Shown here: positions 17,029 to 25,166 of the stretch, one piece after another | Layout of the letters: the number at the start of each line of letters is the position of its first letter | Numbering within the stretch: position 1 is the stretch's first letter | Source of the DNA: JBOGDS01 sp050743075 | Lineage (GTDB): Bacteria > Actinomycetota > Actinomycetes > Jiangellales > Jiangellaceae | Direction: 5' to 3' | DNA length: 30,084 bases | NCBI GenBank assembly: GCA_050743075.1 | Contig: JBOGDS010000042.1 | Coordinates: 1-30,084 of the forward strand | The notes under the pieces: model-generated | Told to the model about the DNA's origin: nothing | The model's database searches: none | What the model saw: only the letters and a program-made list of their open reading frames with translations | Made by a program: the position numbers and the translations under genes

Positions 17029-17913
17029 ATGACCACTGTCGGCTTCATCGGACTCGGCATCATGGGCAGCCCCATGGCCGGACACCTGGTCGAGGCCGGG
17101 TACGACGTCATCGGCTACAACCGCGAGCAGGACAAGATCGACCTGCTGGCGAGCCAGGGTGGTCGGGGGGCCTCCGACGTGGCAGGGGCCGTCCGCGGTG
17201 CGGACATCGTGGTGACGATGCTCCCCGACTCACCCGACGTCGAGGGGGTGGCAATGGGGGATGACGGCGTGTTCGCCAACGCCGACCCGGGGCTGCTGTA
17301 CGTGGACATGAGCAGCATCCGCCCCGACGTGTCCGCGCGTGTCGCCGCGGCGGGCGCCGAACGCGGCGTCCGGGTGCTCGACGCGCCGGTGAGTGGCGGC
17401 GAGCAGGGGGCCATCGACGCCAGCCTGTCGATCATGGTGGGCGGTGCCGCGGAAGACTTCGCGGAGGCCCGGCCTGTGCTGGACGCGCTGGGCAGGACCG
17501 TCATGCACGTGGGCCCGGCCGGGTCCGGGCAGACGGTCAAGGCTGCCAACCAGCTCATCGTCGCCGGGACCATCGAGCTGGTCGCCGAGGCGATCGTGTT
17601 CCTCGAGGCCTATGGCGTGGACACCGATGCGGCAGTGACAGTGTTGGCAGGTGGCCTCGCGGGCAACGCGATCCTCGACCGCAAGGCCCCCGGCATGCTG
17701 GCCCGCCAGTTCACCCCGGGCTTCCGCATCGACCTGCACCACAAGGACATGGGCATCGTCCTCGCCGCCGCCCGGGAAGCCGGCGTGGCCATCCCACTGG
17801 GCGCTGTCGTTGCGCAGCTGATGGCCTGGGCCAGGGCTCAGGGCGATGGCAGCCTCGACCACTCGGCCCTGCTCCGCGGTGTGGAGCGGCTGTCCGGCCG
17901 CGCCCCGCGATAG
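17029..17913 (+). CDS. glxR: 2-hydroxy-3-oxopropionate (tartronate semialdehyde) reductase
   Basis: A 294-residue beta-hydroxyacid dehydrogenase reducing tartronate semialdehyde to glycerate with NAD(P)H. It has the Rossmann motif VGFIGLGIMGSPMAGHLVEA at residues 3-22, the substrate-binding DAPVSGGEQGAIDASLSIMV segment and catalytic Lys171 in GQTVKAANQ. The all-alpha C-terminal domain contains FRIDLHHKDMGIVLAAA. RBS AGGAG precedes ATG 17029. It lies between hyi and gcl, the usual order for this pathway. Confidence 0.93.
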   Translation: MTTVGFIGLGIMGSPMAGHLVEAGYDVIGYNREQDKIDLLASQGGRGASDVAGAVRGADIVVTMLPDSPDVEGVAMGDDGVFANADPGLLYVDMSSIRPDVSARVAAAGAERGVRVLDAPVSGGEQGAIDASLSIMVGGAAEDFAEARPVLDALGRTVMHVGPAGSGQTVKAANQLIVAGTIELVAEAIVFLEAYGVDTDAAVTVLAGGLAGNAILDRKAPGMLARQFTPGFRIDLHHKDMGIVLAAAREAGVAIPLGAVVAQLMAWARAQGDGSLDHSALLRGVERLSGRAPR

Positions 17914-17922
17914 GAGATCACC

Positions 17923-19698
17923 ATGGCTTTGATGACCGCCGCCGAGGCTGCCGTCGCCATCCTCGAGCGGGAGGGTGTCCGGCATGCGTTCGGCGTACCC
18001 GGCGCTGCGATCAACCCGTTCTATGCGGCCATGAACGCCGGCGGCGGGATCGAGCACGTGCTCGCCCGCCACGTCGAGGGCGCATCGCACATGGCGGAGG
18101 GCTACACGAGGGCCACCGCCGGCAATATCGGGGTGTGCATCGGCACCTCGGGTCCGGCCGGCACAGACATGATCACCGGGCTGTACTCGGCGGCGGCGGA
18201 CTCGACCCCGATCCTGTGCATCACCGGGCAGGCACCTGTCGCCCGGCTCCACAAGGAGGACTTCCAGGCCGTCGACATCACCTCGATCGCGAGGCCGCTC
18301 ACCAAGATGGCGATGACGGTGCTGGAGGCCGCGCAGGTGCCCGGCGCGTTCCAGCAGGCGTTCCATCTGATGCGGTCCGGACGTCCGGGTCCGGTGCTGC
18401 TGGACCTGCCCTTCGACGTGCAGATGACGACGATCGACTTCGACCCCGACACGTACGAGCCGCTGCCGGTCTACAAGCCGGCGGCGACCCGTGCCCAGAT
18501 CGAGAGGGCGCTGGACATGCTTGCGGCGGCGGAGCGGCCCTTGCTGGTGGCCGGCGGCGGCATCATCAACGCCGACGCCAGCGATCTGCTGGTCGAGTTC
18601 GCGGAGCTGACCGGGGTGCCGGTCATCCCGACCCTGATGGGTTGGGGCAGCATCCCGGACGACCATCCGCTGATGGTCGGCATGGCCGGGCTGCAGACCG
18701 CCCACCGGTACGGCAACGCCACCCTGCTCGCCTCGGACTTCGTCCTGGGTATCGGCAACCGGTGGGCGAACAGGCACACCGGCGGGCTGGACGTCTACCG
18801 GTCCGGTCGCACGTTCGTCCACGTGGACATCGAGCCGACCCAGATCGGCCGGGTGTTCCCGCCCGACTACGGGATCGTGTCCGACGCCGCGGCGGCGCTG
18901 GAGCTCTTCGTCTGGGTTGCCCGCGAACGCCAGGTGGCCGGCGCGCTGGCCGACCGCGGCGGCTGGGCGCAGGAGTGCGCCCAGCGCAAGCAGTCGATGC
19001 TGCGCCGCACCCATTTCGAGGACGTGCCGATCAAGCCGCAGCGGGTGTACGAGGAGATGAACCGGGCGTTCGGCCGCGACACCAGGTACGTCAGCACGAT
19101 CGGGCTCTCGCAGATCGCCGCCGCACAGTTCCTGCACGTCTACCGGCCACGACACTGGATCAACTGCGGCCAGGCCGGCCCCCTGGGCTGGACCATCCCG
19201 GCCACGCTCGGCGTGTGTGTTGCCGACCCGGTCTCCACGGTGGTCGCGCTGTCCGGTGACTACGACTTCCAGTTCATGATCGAGGAGCTGGCGGCCGGGG
19301 CGCAGTTCAACCTGCCGTACATCCACGTCGTGGTGAACAACGCGTACCTGGGGCTTATCCGGCAGGCCCAGCGGGGCTTCCAGATGGACTACAACGTCCA
19401 GCTGTCGTTCGGGAACGTCAACGCACCGGAGCTCGGCGACTACGGTGTCGACCACGTCAAGGTCGCGGAGGGCCTCGGGTGCAAGGCCATCCGGGTCTTC
19501 GAGCCCGACGCGTTGCTTCCTGCGTTCGAGGAGGCCAAGAAGCTGATGGCCCAGCATCGGGTGCCGGTCGTGGTCGAGGTCATCCTGGAGCGGATCACCA
19601 ACATCTCGATGGGTACCGAGATCGACAACATCACCGAGTTCGAGGACCTCGCCCAGCGCGGCGAGGATGCCCCCACCGCCATCGCGTTGCTGGACTGA
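17923..19698 (+). CDS. gcl: Glyoxylate carboligase (tartronate-semialdehyde synthase)
   Basis: A 591-residue ThDP-dependent enzyme joining two glyoxylates into tartronate semialdehyde plus CO2; the E. coli enzyme has 593. Val51 in LARHVEGASHMAEGYTRA replaces the Glu found in most ThDP enzymes, a hallmark of true Gcl. Other landmarks are GTSGPAGTDMITGLYSAAAD, the central FAD-type domain with RPLLVAGGGIINADAS, and the ThDP/Mg site GDYDFQFMIEELAAGAQ with VVNNAYLGLIRQAQ. GGAG lies 7 nt before ATG 17923; the gap from glxR is 9 bp. Confidence 0.97.
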   Translation: MALMTAAEAAVAILEREGVRHAFGVPGAAINPFYAAMNAGGGIEHVLARHVEGASHMAEGYTRATAGNIGVCIGTSGPAGTDMITGLYSAAADSTPILCITGQAPVARLHKEDFQAVDITSIARPLTKMAMTVLEAAQVPGAFQQAFHLMRSGRPGPVLLDLPFDVQMTTIDFDPDTYEPLPVYKPAATRAQIERALDMLAAAERPLLVAGGGIINADASDLLVEFAELTGVPVIPTLMGWGSIPDDHPLMVGMAGLQTAHRYGNATLLASDFVLGIGNRWANRHTGGLDVYRSGRTFVHVDIEPTQIGRVFPPDYGIVSDAAAALELFVWVARERQVAGALADRGGWAQECAQRKQSMLRRTHFEDVPIKPQRVYEEMNRAFGRDTRYVSTIGLSQIAAAQFLHVYRPRHWINCGQAGPLGWTIPATLGVCVADPVSTVVALSGDYDFQFMIEELAAGAQFNLPYIHVVVNNAYLGLIRQAQRGFQMDYNVQLSFGNVNAPELGDYGVDHVKVAEGLGCKAIRVFEPDALLPAFEEAKKLMAQHRVPVVVEVILERITNISMGTEIDNITEFEDLAQRGEDAPTAIALLD

Positions 19699-19710
19699 GC
19701 GGGATCCGAT

Positions 19711-21051
19711 GTGAGCGACCTCGACCTTGTCCTGCGGGCTCCGCGAGTGGTCACTGCGGCGGGGGAGGTCGCTCGACGGGTCGGTGTGGCCGAAGGTCGG
19801 ATCGTCGCGATCGAGCCGCTGGATTCGGAGCTGACGGCTCCGAAGGTGGTCGACCTCGGTGAGGACGAGGTGCTGCTGCCGGGCCTGGTGGACACGCACG
19901 TCCATGTCAACGAGCCCGGCCGCACCGAGTGGGAGGGCTTCGCGACCGCCACCCGGGCCGCCGCGGCCGGCGGCGTCACGACGATCGTCGACATGCCGCT
20001 CAACAGCATTCCGCCGACGGTCGACCTTCCCGCACTCGACGTCAAGCGCAAGGCCGCCGAGCAGCAGGTGCATGTCGACGTGGGGTTCTGGGGTGGCGCG
20101 ATCCCGGGCAACCTGGGCGAGCTGCGGGGGTTGCACGACGCAGGGGTCTTCGGCTTCAAGTGCTTCCTGCTGCACTCCGGTGTCGACGAGTTCCCGCATC
20201 TGAACCCGGGCGAACTGCCCGAGGTGCTCCGGACGATCCGCACGTTCGGCTCGCTGCTGGTCGTTCATGCCGAGGACTCCGACGCGATCGCCCGGGCGCC
20301 GTCCGCGCACGGCGAGACGTACCGCGGGTATCTGGCCTCCCGCCCCAGGGGGGCGGAGAACGTGGCGATAGCGCACGTCATCGAGGCGGCCCGGTGGATG
20401 CAGGCGCGGGTGCACCTCCTGCACCTGTCGTCCTCGGACGCCCTGCCGATGATCCGAACGGCCCGCCGGGACGGGGTGCAGGTCTCCGTGGAGACCTGCC
20501 CGCACTACCTGGTCTTCACCGCCGAGGAGATCCCGGACGGGCAGACGCAGTTCAAGAGCTGCCCACCGATCCGCGAGGCGGACAACCGTGAGTTGCTCTG
20601 GGACGGCCTGCGGGCAGGCGACCTCGACACGGTCGTGTCCGACCACTCGCCGTGCCCGCCGGACCTCAAGTGCTTCGACCTCGGTGATTTCGGGGTGGCG
20701 TGGGGCGGTATCGCCTCCGTGCAGCTCGGGCTGCCCGCGGTGTGGACCGAGGCCCGCCGCCGCGGCTTCACCCTCTGCGACGTGATGCGGTGGATGGCCG
20801 AACGGCCGGCCGCGATCGCGGGGATGCAGCGTAAGGGCCACATCGCGCTGGGGTACCACGCCGACCTCTGCGTCTTCTCGCCGGATGATGCGTTCGTCGT
20901 CGACCCCGCCCGGCTGCACCACCGCCACCCGGTCACCCCGTACGCCGGCCGACCGCTGGCTGGGGTGGTCCGCAGCACCTGGCTGCGCGGCCGGAAGATC
21001 ACCGACGACGACGGGCCGCTCGGGCGGCTGCTTCGAAGAGGGGAAGCATGA
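19711..21051 (+). CDS. allB: Allantoinase
   Basis: A 446-residue cyclic amidohydrolase opening allantoin to allantoate. The binuclear metal site shows His63/His65 in DTHVHVNEPGRTEWEGF, the likely carboxylated Lys150 in GFKCFLLHSGVDEFPHL, HAEDSD, LHLLHLSSSDALP and the Asp of VVSDHSPCPPDLK. The NEPGRTEWEGF stretch distinguishes allantoinases from dihydropyrimidinases. It starts with GTG 19711, 12 bp after gcl, with only a weak ribosome-binding site. The stop overlaps the ATG of a 29-codon ORF (ATGA). It acts after uraD and before the allantoicase in this block. Confidence 0.95.
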   Translation: MSDLDLVLRAPRVVTAAGEVARRVGVAEGRIVAIEPLDSELTAPKVVDLGEDEVLLPGLVDTHVHVNEPGRTEWEGFATATRAAAAGGVTTIVDMPLNSIPPTVDLPALDVKRKAAEQQVHVDVGFWGGAIPGNLGELRGLHDAGVFGFKCFLLHSGVDEFPHLNPGELPEVLRTIRTFGSLLVVHAEDSDAIARAPSAHGETYRGYLASRPRGAENVAIAHVIEAARWMQARVHLLHLSSSDALPMIRTARRDGVQVSVETCPHYLVFTAEEIPDGQTQFKSCPPIREADNRELLWDGLRAGDLDTVVSDHSPCPPDLKCFDLGDFGVAWGGIASVQLGLPAVWTEARRRGFTLCDVMRWMAERPAAIAGMQRKGHIALGYHADLCVFSPDDAFVVDPARLHHRHPVTPYAGRPLAGVVRSTWLRGRKITDDDGPLGRLLRRGEA

Positions 21052-21137
21052 GCGGACACGGCGTGGACACCGTCGAGAACGCCGACCTCGACCAGTTGAG
21101 CGAGCTTGCCGCCACGGCCGTGGCGCAGCGGGACTGA
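21048..21137 (+). CDS. 29-codon ORF, ATGA-coupled between allB and glxK
   Basis: ATG 21048 overlaps the allantoinase TGA and has AGAGGGGAAG just upstream, an excellent translation start. It encodes 29 residues beginning MSGHGVDTVENADLDQLSEL, acidic and helix-prone, and stops at 21137. I know no family. It may be a real small protein, the decayed N-terminus of a lost gene, or simply a coupling device carrying ribosomes towards glxK, which starts 9 nt later. Confidence 0.35.
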   Translation: MSGHGVDTVENADLDQLSELAATAVAQRD

Positions 21138-21146
21138 GGCCGTGTC

Positions 21147-22271
21147 GTGCACGTCCTGGTCGCACCGGACAAGTTCAAGGGGTCGCTGACCGGCAGGGAG
21201 GTGGCCCAGAACGTCGCCGCCGGGCTGCGTGCCATCTTGCCCGGGCTGGACGTGGTCGAGCTTCCGGTCGCGGACGGTGGCGACGGGACCGTGGACGCGG
21301 CCTTGGCGGCCGGGCACCGGTGGGTGCCGGCTCGTGCGGAGGGCCCCACCGGGGAGCCGGTGGACACCGGCTATGCCGAACGGAACGGCGTGGCGGTCGT
21401 CGAGCTGGCGGACGTCTCCGGCCTGCGCCGACTACCCGGCGGGCGGCTCGCACCGCTGACCGCGTCCTCGTACGGGACCGGGGAGGTGCTCCGCGCCGCG
21501 CTGGAGGCGGGGTGCACCAGCGCCGTCCTCGGAGTCGGCGGTAGCGCTTCGACCGACGGTGGCGCCGGGCTCGTCCAGGCGCTGGGCGCCCGGCTGCTGG
21601 ACGCCGCCGGGACAGAGCTGCGCCGTGGCGGCGCCGCCCTGGTGCGCCTGGACCGCCTGGACCTTTCTGCACTGCACCCGGGGGTCGGGCAGGTGCCGGT
21701 CGTGGTGGCGTGCGACGTGGACAACCCTCTGCTCGGCGCACGGGGGGCAGCCGCGGTCTACGGTCCGCAGAAGGGCGCGAGCGCTGAGCAGGTGGACCGG
21801 CTCGACGCCGCGCTGGCCCGGTGGGCCGACGTCGTCGCCCGGGACGTGGGCATCGACGTTGCCGACCAGCCGGGTGCTGGGGCGGCCGGTGGCGTCGGGT
21901 ACGCGGCGCTGGCAGTGCTCGGTGCCACCCTGCGGTCGGGCGTCGAGCTCGTCCTCGACCTGGTCGGGTTCGCCGAACACCTGCCAGGCGCCAGCCTCGT
22001 CATCACCGGCGAGGGGTCGCTGGACGAGCAGACCCTGAACGGGAAGGCGCCGGCCGGGGTGGGCGCCGCAGCGAGGTCGAGCGGCGTGCCCGTCGTCGCC
22101 GTGGCCGGGCGCTCGCTGCTGTCGGCCGAGGATCTCGAGCTCGCCGGCATCCGGCAGGCGTACGCCCTCACCGACATCGAGCCGGACCCGCACCGATCCA
22201 TGACCGAGGCGGGCCCGCTGGTACGTCGGCTTGCCCGGCAGGTCGCCGTGGACTGGCTGGGCGCGCGCTGA
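21147..22271 (+). CDS. glxK: Glycerate kinase
   Basis: A 374-residue glycerate kinase (GlxK/GarK, PF02595 type), phosphorylating glycerate from the Gcl/GlxR route; this family usually makes 2-phosphoglycerate. It begins HVLVAPDKFKGSLTGREVAQ and contains LPVADGGDGTVDAALAAG, GVGGSASTDGGAGLVQALGA, ACDVDNPLLGARGAA, YGPQKGAS and ITGEGSLDEQTLNGKAPAGV. The GTG start at 21147 has GAGG about 8 nt upstream. It is the exit step into central metabolism. Confidence 0.95.
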   Translation: MHVLVAPDKFKGSLTGREVAQNVAAGLRAILPGLDVVELPVADGGDGTVDAALAAGHRWVPARAEGPTGEPVDTGYAERNGVAVVELADVSGLRRLPGGRLAPLTASSYGTGEVLRAALEAGCTSAVLGVGGSASTDGGAGLVQALGARLLDAAGTELRRGGAALVRLDRLDLSALHPGVGQVPVVVACDVDNPLLGARGAAAVYGPQKGASAEQVDRLDAALARWADVVARDVGIDVADQPGAGAAGGVGYAALAVLGATLRSGVELVLDLVGFAEHLPGASLVITGEGSLDEQTLNGKAPAGVGAAARSSGVPVVAVAGRSLLSAEDLELAGIRQAYALTDIEPDPHRSMTEAGPLVRRLARQVAVDWLGAR

Positions 22272-22316
22272 TCACCGGAACGAGCCGCTCAGGCGGCGGC
22301 CGAGGAGAGGACGACC

Positions 22317-23459
22317 ATGAGCGACTTCACCAGGTTTCCAGACCTCGCCTCCCGCCGGGTCGGCGGCAGCGTACTGGCGGCCAACGACGAGCTGTTCGCA
22401 GAACGCGAGAACCTCATCAAGGCGGAGGCTCCCGCGTACCAGACCTACACCTTCGGCCACAAAGGCCAGGTGTACGACGGGTGGGAGACGCGCCGGCGCC
22501 GCGAGCCTGGCTACGACTGGGCGATCGTCAGGCTGGGCATGCCAGGGGTCATCCATGGTGTGGTCGTGGATACCTCGTTCTTCACGGGCAACTACCCGCC
22601 TGAGGTGTCGGTGGAGGGCTCTGCGGTGGACGGGTACCCGTCCCCTGCCGAGCTGGATCGGGTGGAGTGGCTTCCACTGGTGCCGCGCTCCGGTGTGGGC
22701 GGGGACGCCGCGTTCCCCTTCGCGGTGGACGTGCCCCAGCGGATGACCTACGTCCGGCTGTGCATGTACCCCGACGGCGGCGTCGCACGGCTGCGCGTAC
22801 ACGGCGAGGTAGTCGCGGATCCCCGCTTCCTCGCCGCCGGCGCCATCGATCTGGCCGCCCTGGAGAACGGGGGGGTGGTCACCGGGTGCAGCAACCTGTT
22901 CTACTCCTCGCCGACCAACCTGATCTCCCCCGGGCAGGCCCGGGTGATGGGCGAGGGCTGGGAGACCGCGCGACGGCGGGACGACGCCAACGACTGGGTT
23001 CAACTGCGGCTGGCCGGGCCCGGCGTGGTGCGTATCGCGGAGCTGGACACCTCGTACTTCGTCGGCAACGCGCCGGGCTGGGCGACGGTGAGAGGGTGGG
23101 ACGCCCGCAGCGGCTCGCCGGACGACCCGTCGGGCTGGCTTGAGCTGCTGCAGCGGACCCGGTTGCAGCCCGACACCCGGCACCGGTTCCGGCTGCCGGC
23201 AACCGACGAGGTCACGGACGTCCGGGTCGACGTGTACCCGGACGGCGGGATGGCCCGGGTTCGGCTCTGGGGTGAGCTGTCGGCGCAGGGCCGTGAGGCG
23301 CTGGCGCTGAGCTGGTGGAACCTCCTGCCCGCAGCGCACGCCAGGCAGGTACTCGCTGGCGTGGACGCCGATGTGGGTGACGAGGGCGCGGTCGCTGCTC
23401 GGCCGGCGGCGGCCCTGGCCGACCTCCCCGCGGCCTTACGCGCGGACTTCACCGGCTGA
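22317..23459 (+). CDS. alc: Allantoicase (allantoate amidinohydrolase)
   Basis: A 380-residue allantoicase hydrolysing allantoate to ureidoglycolate and urea. It is built of two repeated jelly-roll domains. The first (about 15-170) has FPDLASRRVGGSVLAANDEL, YDGWETRRRREPGYDWAIV and VVVDTSFFTGNYPPEVSVEG. The second (about 185-330) has TGCSNLFYSSPTNLISPG, GEGWETARRRDDANDWVQL and ELDTSYFVGNAPGWATV, with MARVRLWGEL after. The length is near that of fungal and bacterial allantoicases. RBS GAGGAGAGG precedes ATG 22317. No ureidoglycolate lyase follows; the operon ends against merR debris. Confidence 0.95.
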   Translation: MSDFTRFPDLASRRVGGSVLAANDELFAERENLIKAEAPAYQTYTFGHKGQVYDGWETRRRREPGYDWAIVRLGMPGVIHGVVVDTSFFTGNYPPEVSVEGSAVDGYPSPAELDRVEWLPLVPRSGVGGDAAFPFAVDVPQRMTYVRLCMYPDGGVARLRVHGEVVADPRFLAAGAIDLAALENGGVVTGCSNLFYSSPTNLISPGQARVMGEGWETARRRDDANDWVQLRLAGPGVVRIAELDTSYFVGNAPGWATVRGWDARSGSPDDPSGWLELLQRTRLQPDTRHRFRLPATDEVTDVRVDVYPDGGMARVRLWGELSAQGREALALSWWNLLPAAHARQVLAGVDADVGDEGAVAARPAAALADLPAALRADFTG

Positions 23460-23783
23460 CCGCCGGCGTGGCTTCGATGATGCTGCAGTAGCCGCCGCAG
23501 TCGGCCGGATCGAGTTCGGCCGTGCGGCGGGCGAGGTGGCGGAGGGAATCGCGGGTCTGCTCGGGCTCCACGATGCGCCGCTCCACCTCGTCGACCCGCT
23601 GGTCGATGAGCTGCCCCACGTGCTCGCACGGCGGGTGTCCACCGTCGCGGATGACGAGGATCTGGCGGATATCACGCCGCGAGAACCCTGCTGCCTGGGC
23701 GTCGCGGATGAACGCCAGCCGGTTCAGAAACGAAGCGTCTTGGCGGTCGTACCCGCGTGCTGCGCCAGTTCGCCGATTCGCAT
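23449..23783 (-). pseudogene. MerR-family regulator with an internal deletion and frameshift
   Basis: ATG 23783 opens a typical MerR helix-turn-helix, MRIGELAQHAGTTAKTLRF, then stops at TGA 23724-23726. In another frame the protein continues as LNRLAFIRDAQAAGFSRRDI, then RQILVIRDGGHPPCEHV, a helical segment and a Cys-containing tail, to the stop at 23449. The wing region of about 20-25 residues (normally RFYE...GYR.Y) is missing, and the junction falls in ACGCTTCGTTTCTG, where both frames read plausible MerR residues. That points to a deletion between short repeats. The 3' end overlaps the allantoicase stop by 11 bp. Confidence 0.75.
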
Positions 23784-23798
23784 GCGAATCTCCCGTCG

Positions 23799-23813
23799 AC
23801 TGGACCTTCCAGT
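23799..23813. promoter_or_regulatory. MerR-type operator dyad
   Basis: ACTGGACCTTCCAGT is a 5+5+5 perfect dyad of the ACTGGAAGGT type typical of MerR-family promoters. It lies 15 bp upstream of the broken merR and 56 bp before the divergent thioredoxin-fold pseudogene, the usual MerR layout. Confidence 0.45.
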
Positions 23814-23869
23814 GCAGGGGAAGCCATACGGTAGTCGACGCACTACCAATCCCGGGAGAGGCGATTCCC

Positions 23870-24158
23870 ATGGACGTCACGCTCCAGTGCTTCGAGGCTG
23901 CCCGCACTGGCACATCGCCGACGAGCGGTTGCGCGAGCTCTCAGCCGAACTCGGATTCGAGATCACCTACCGCGAGGGGCGTCACCCGAGGACGCGGAGA
24001 TGCTGTTGTTCCACGGCTCACCGTCCGTCCTGGTCGACGGTCGAGACCCGTCCAGCCACGGCGACCAGCCGGTCGGACTCGCCTGCCGCGTCTACCAGAC
24101 GCCGGAAGGACCTGCCGGCGCCCCCACGATCGATCAGCTCCGTGCTGCGCTCACCTGA
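23870..24158 (+). pseudogene. Frameshifted small thioredoxin-fold protein (MerR-partner type)
   Basis: ATG 23870, preceded by GGGAGAGG, starts MDVTLQCFE. One base appears lost near 23897, after which another frame gives GCPHWHIADERLRELSAELG and FEITYREG. A second break near 23985 restores a different frame reading PEDAEMLLFHGSPSVLVDGR, then VGLACRVYQTPEGPAGAPTI and DQLRAALT to TGA at 24156. The pieces join into one ~95-residue thioredoxin-like protein of the kind usually divergent from a merR gene. Both members of this pair are broken here. Confidence 0.65.
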
Positions 24159-24204
24159 CCCGAAGGCAACCATGGGCCCCACATCGTTTGTGTTCGATGT
24201 CCCG

Positions 24205-24365
24205 GCGGCGGGTGCGGCCCCGGTCGATGAAGATGCCGCCCGAGGCCAGTTCGTGGCCGAGGAACAGGTTCTCGGCCACGGTGAGGTCGTCGACCAGGTC
24301 GAGCTCCTGGTAGATGGTGGCGATGCCACGGGCCAGCGAGGCGGGGTGGCCGACGTCAAAGCGCG
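24205..24365 (-). pseudogene. Internal fragment of a sugar ABC transporter ATPase (RbsA/MglA type)
   Basis: A minus-strand stretch encodes ARGIATIYQELDLVDDLTVA, then ENLFLGHELASGGIF. This is the Q-loop region of ribose/galactose-type double ABC ATPases, which begins GIATIYQELDLV and continues TVAENIFLG. There is no Walker A before it and no signature motif after it; homology ends on both sides within about 20 residues. Only ~50 of ~500 residues remain. The rest of 24159-24427 holds nothing recognisable. Confidence 0.65.
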
Positions 24366-24427
24366 CGGACCGACAAGCTTCGGGCGACGGCCGGCGGCGG
24401 CCTGACAACCTCAGCCGGGCTGAGCGG

Positions 24428-25150
24428 CTAGCGAGGCGTTTGCCGGTCGCCGAAGGCCGAGCGGCGCAGCTTCACCGCGAGCACGCGTTCGAGTCGGCGC
24501 CGGGCCTCCGGGGTGCGGATCCCCCACCAGAACAGGTCCTGGCCGTCGACGAACACGACCGGCGCCACCTCGGCCTCGAGCTCGCCCCGGTGGCGCTCCT
24601 TGAAGGGATAGGGCTCGCTCGGCGCCAGCACGACGTCCGGGGAGCGGGACGCGGCGGCGGCCAGGTCGGTCGTCGGATACCGGTCGGGCTCGTCGGCGAA
24701 CACGTTGGCGACGCCGAGCGAGGCGAGCAGTGACGAGCCGTAGGTGTCGTGGTTCAGGGTCATCCACGGCCGACGCCAGATGGGAACGAACGCTCGCAGC
24801 CGGGCGGTACCGGTGTCGGGCGCGATCTCGGCGAGGGGCTCCGGGTCGATCCCGACCACGCGGGCCAGACGGTCGAGCTCCGGCCCGACATCGGCGACCG
24901 CCCGGAGGGTCACCGTGTGCAGGGCCAGCCCCCCGGCGGCCAGTCGTTCGGCGTCCTCGACCCGGTTCTCCTCCTCGCAGAGGACGACCAGATCGGGAGC
25001 CAGGGCGGCGATGGCATCGACGTCGGGATCCTTGGTGCCGCCGACGGTGGGGAGGCCGGGCTGCTCGCAGAACCGGGTGACGGCGATCGGCGTGACCCCC
25101 CAGCCGATCAGGGTCTCGCTCACCGAGGGAACCAGACTGACGACCCTCAT
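24428..25150 (-). CDS. BtuF-like helical-backbone metal receptor / cobalamin-binding protein without signal peptide
   Basis: A 240-residue protein of the periplasmic-binding fold PF01497. It begins directly with RVVSLVPSVSETLIGWGV, and contains VGGTKDPDVDAIAALAPDLV, LCEEENRVEDAERL, PIWRRPWMTLNHDTYGSSLL, LGVANVFADEPDRYPTTDL and APSEPYPFKERH. There is no signal peptide or lipobox, so it is probably cytoplasmic, as in many short actinobacterial relatives annotated as cobalamin-binding. The ligand is not known. It lies 16 bp downstream of the PH-domain gene on the same strand, perhaps co-transcribed. Confidence 0.75.
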   Translation of the reverse strand: MRVVSLVPSVSETLIGWGVTPIAVTRFCEQPGLPTVGGTKDPDVDAIAALAPDLVVLCEEENRVEDAERLAAGGLALHTVTLRAVADVGPELDRLARVVGIDPEPLAEIAPDTGTARLRAFVPIWRRPWMTLNHDTYGSSLLASLGVANVFADEPDRYPTTDLAAAASRSPDVVLAPSEPYPFKERHRGELEAEVAPVVFVDGQDLFWWGIRTPEARRRLERVLAVKLRRSAFGDRQTPR

Positions 25151-25166
25151 GCGTGAACCCCTGCGG

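Noticed and set aside
17230..21165. A 1311-codon open frame on the minus strand opposite glxR, gcl and allB
   Set aside because: It is antisense to three unmistakable genes, is full of Arg/His/Gly/Asp with no known motif, and exists because GC-rich third positions remove stop codons from the opposite strand.
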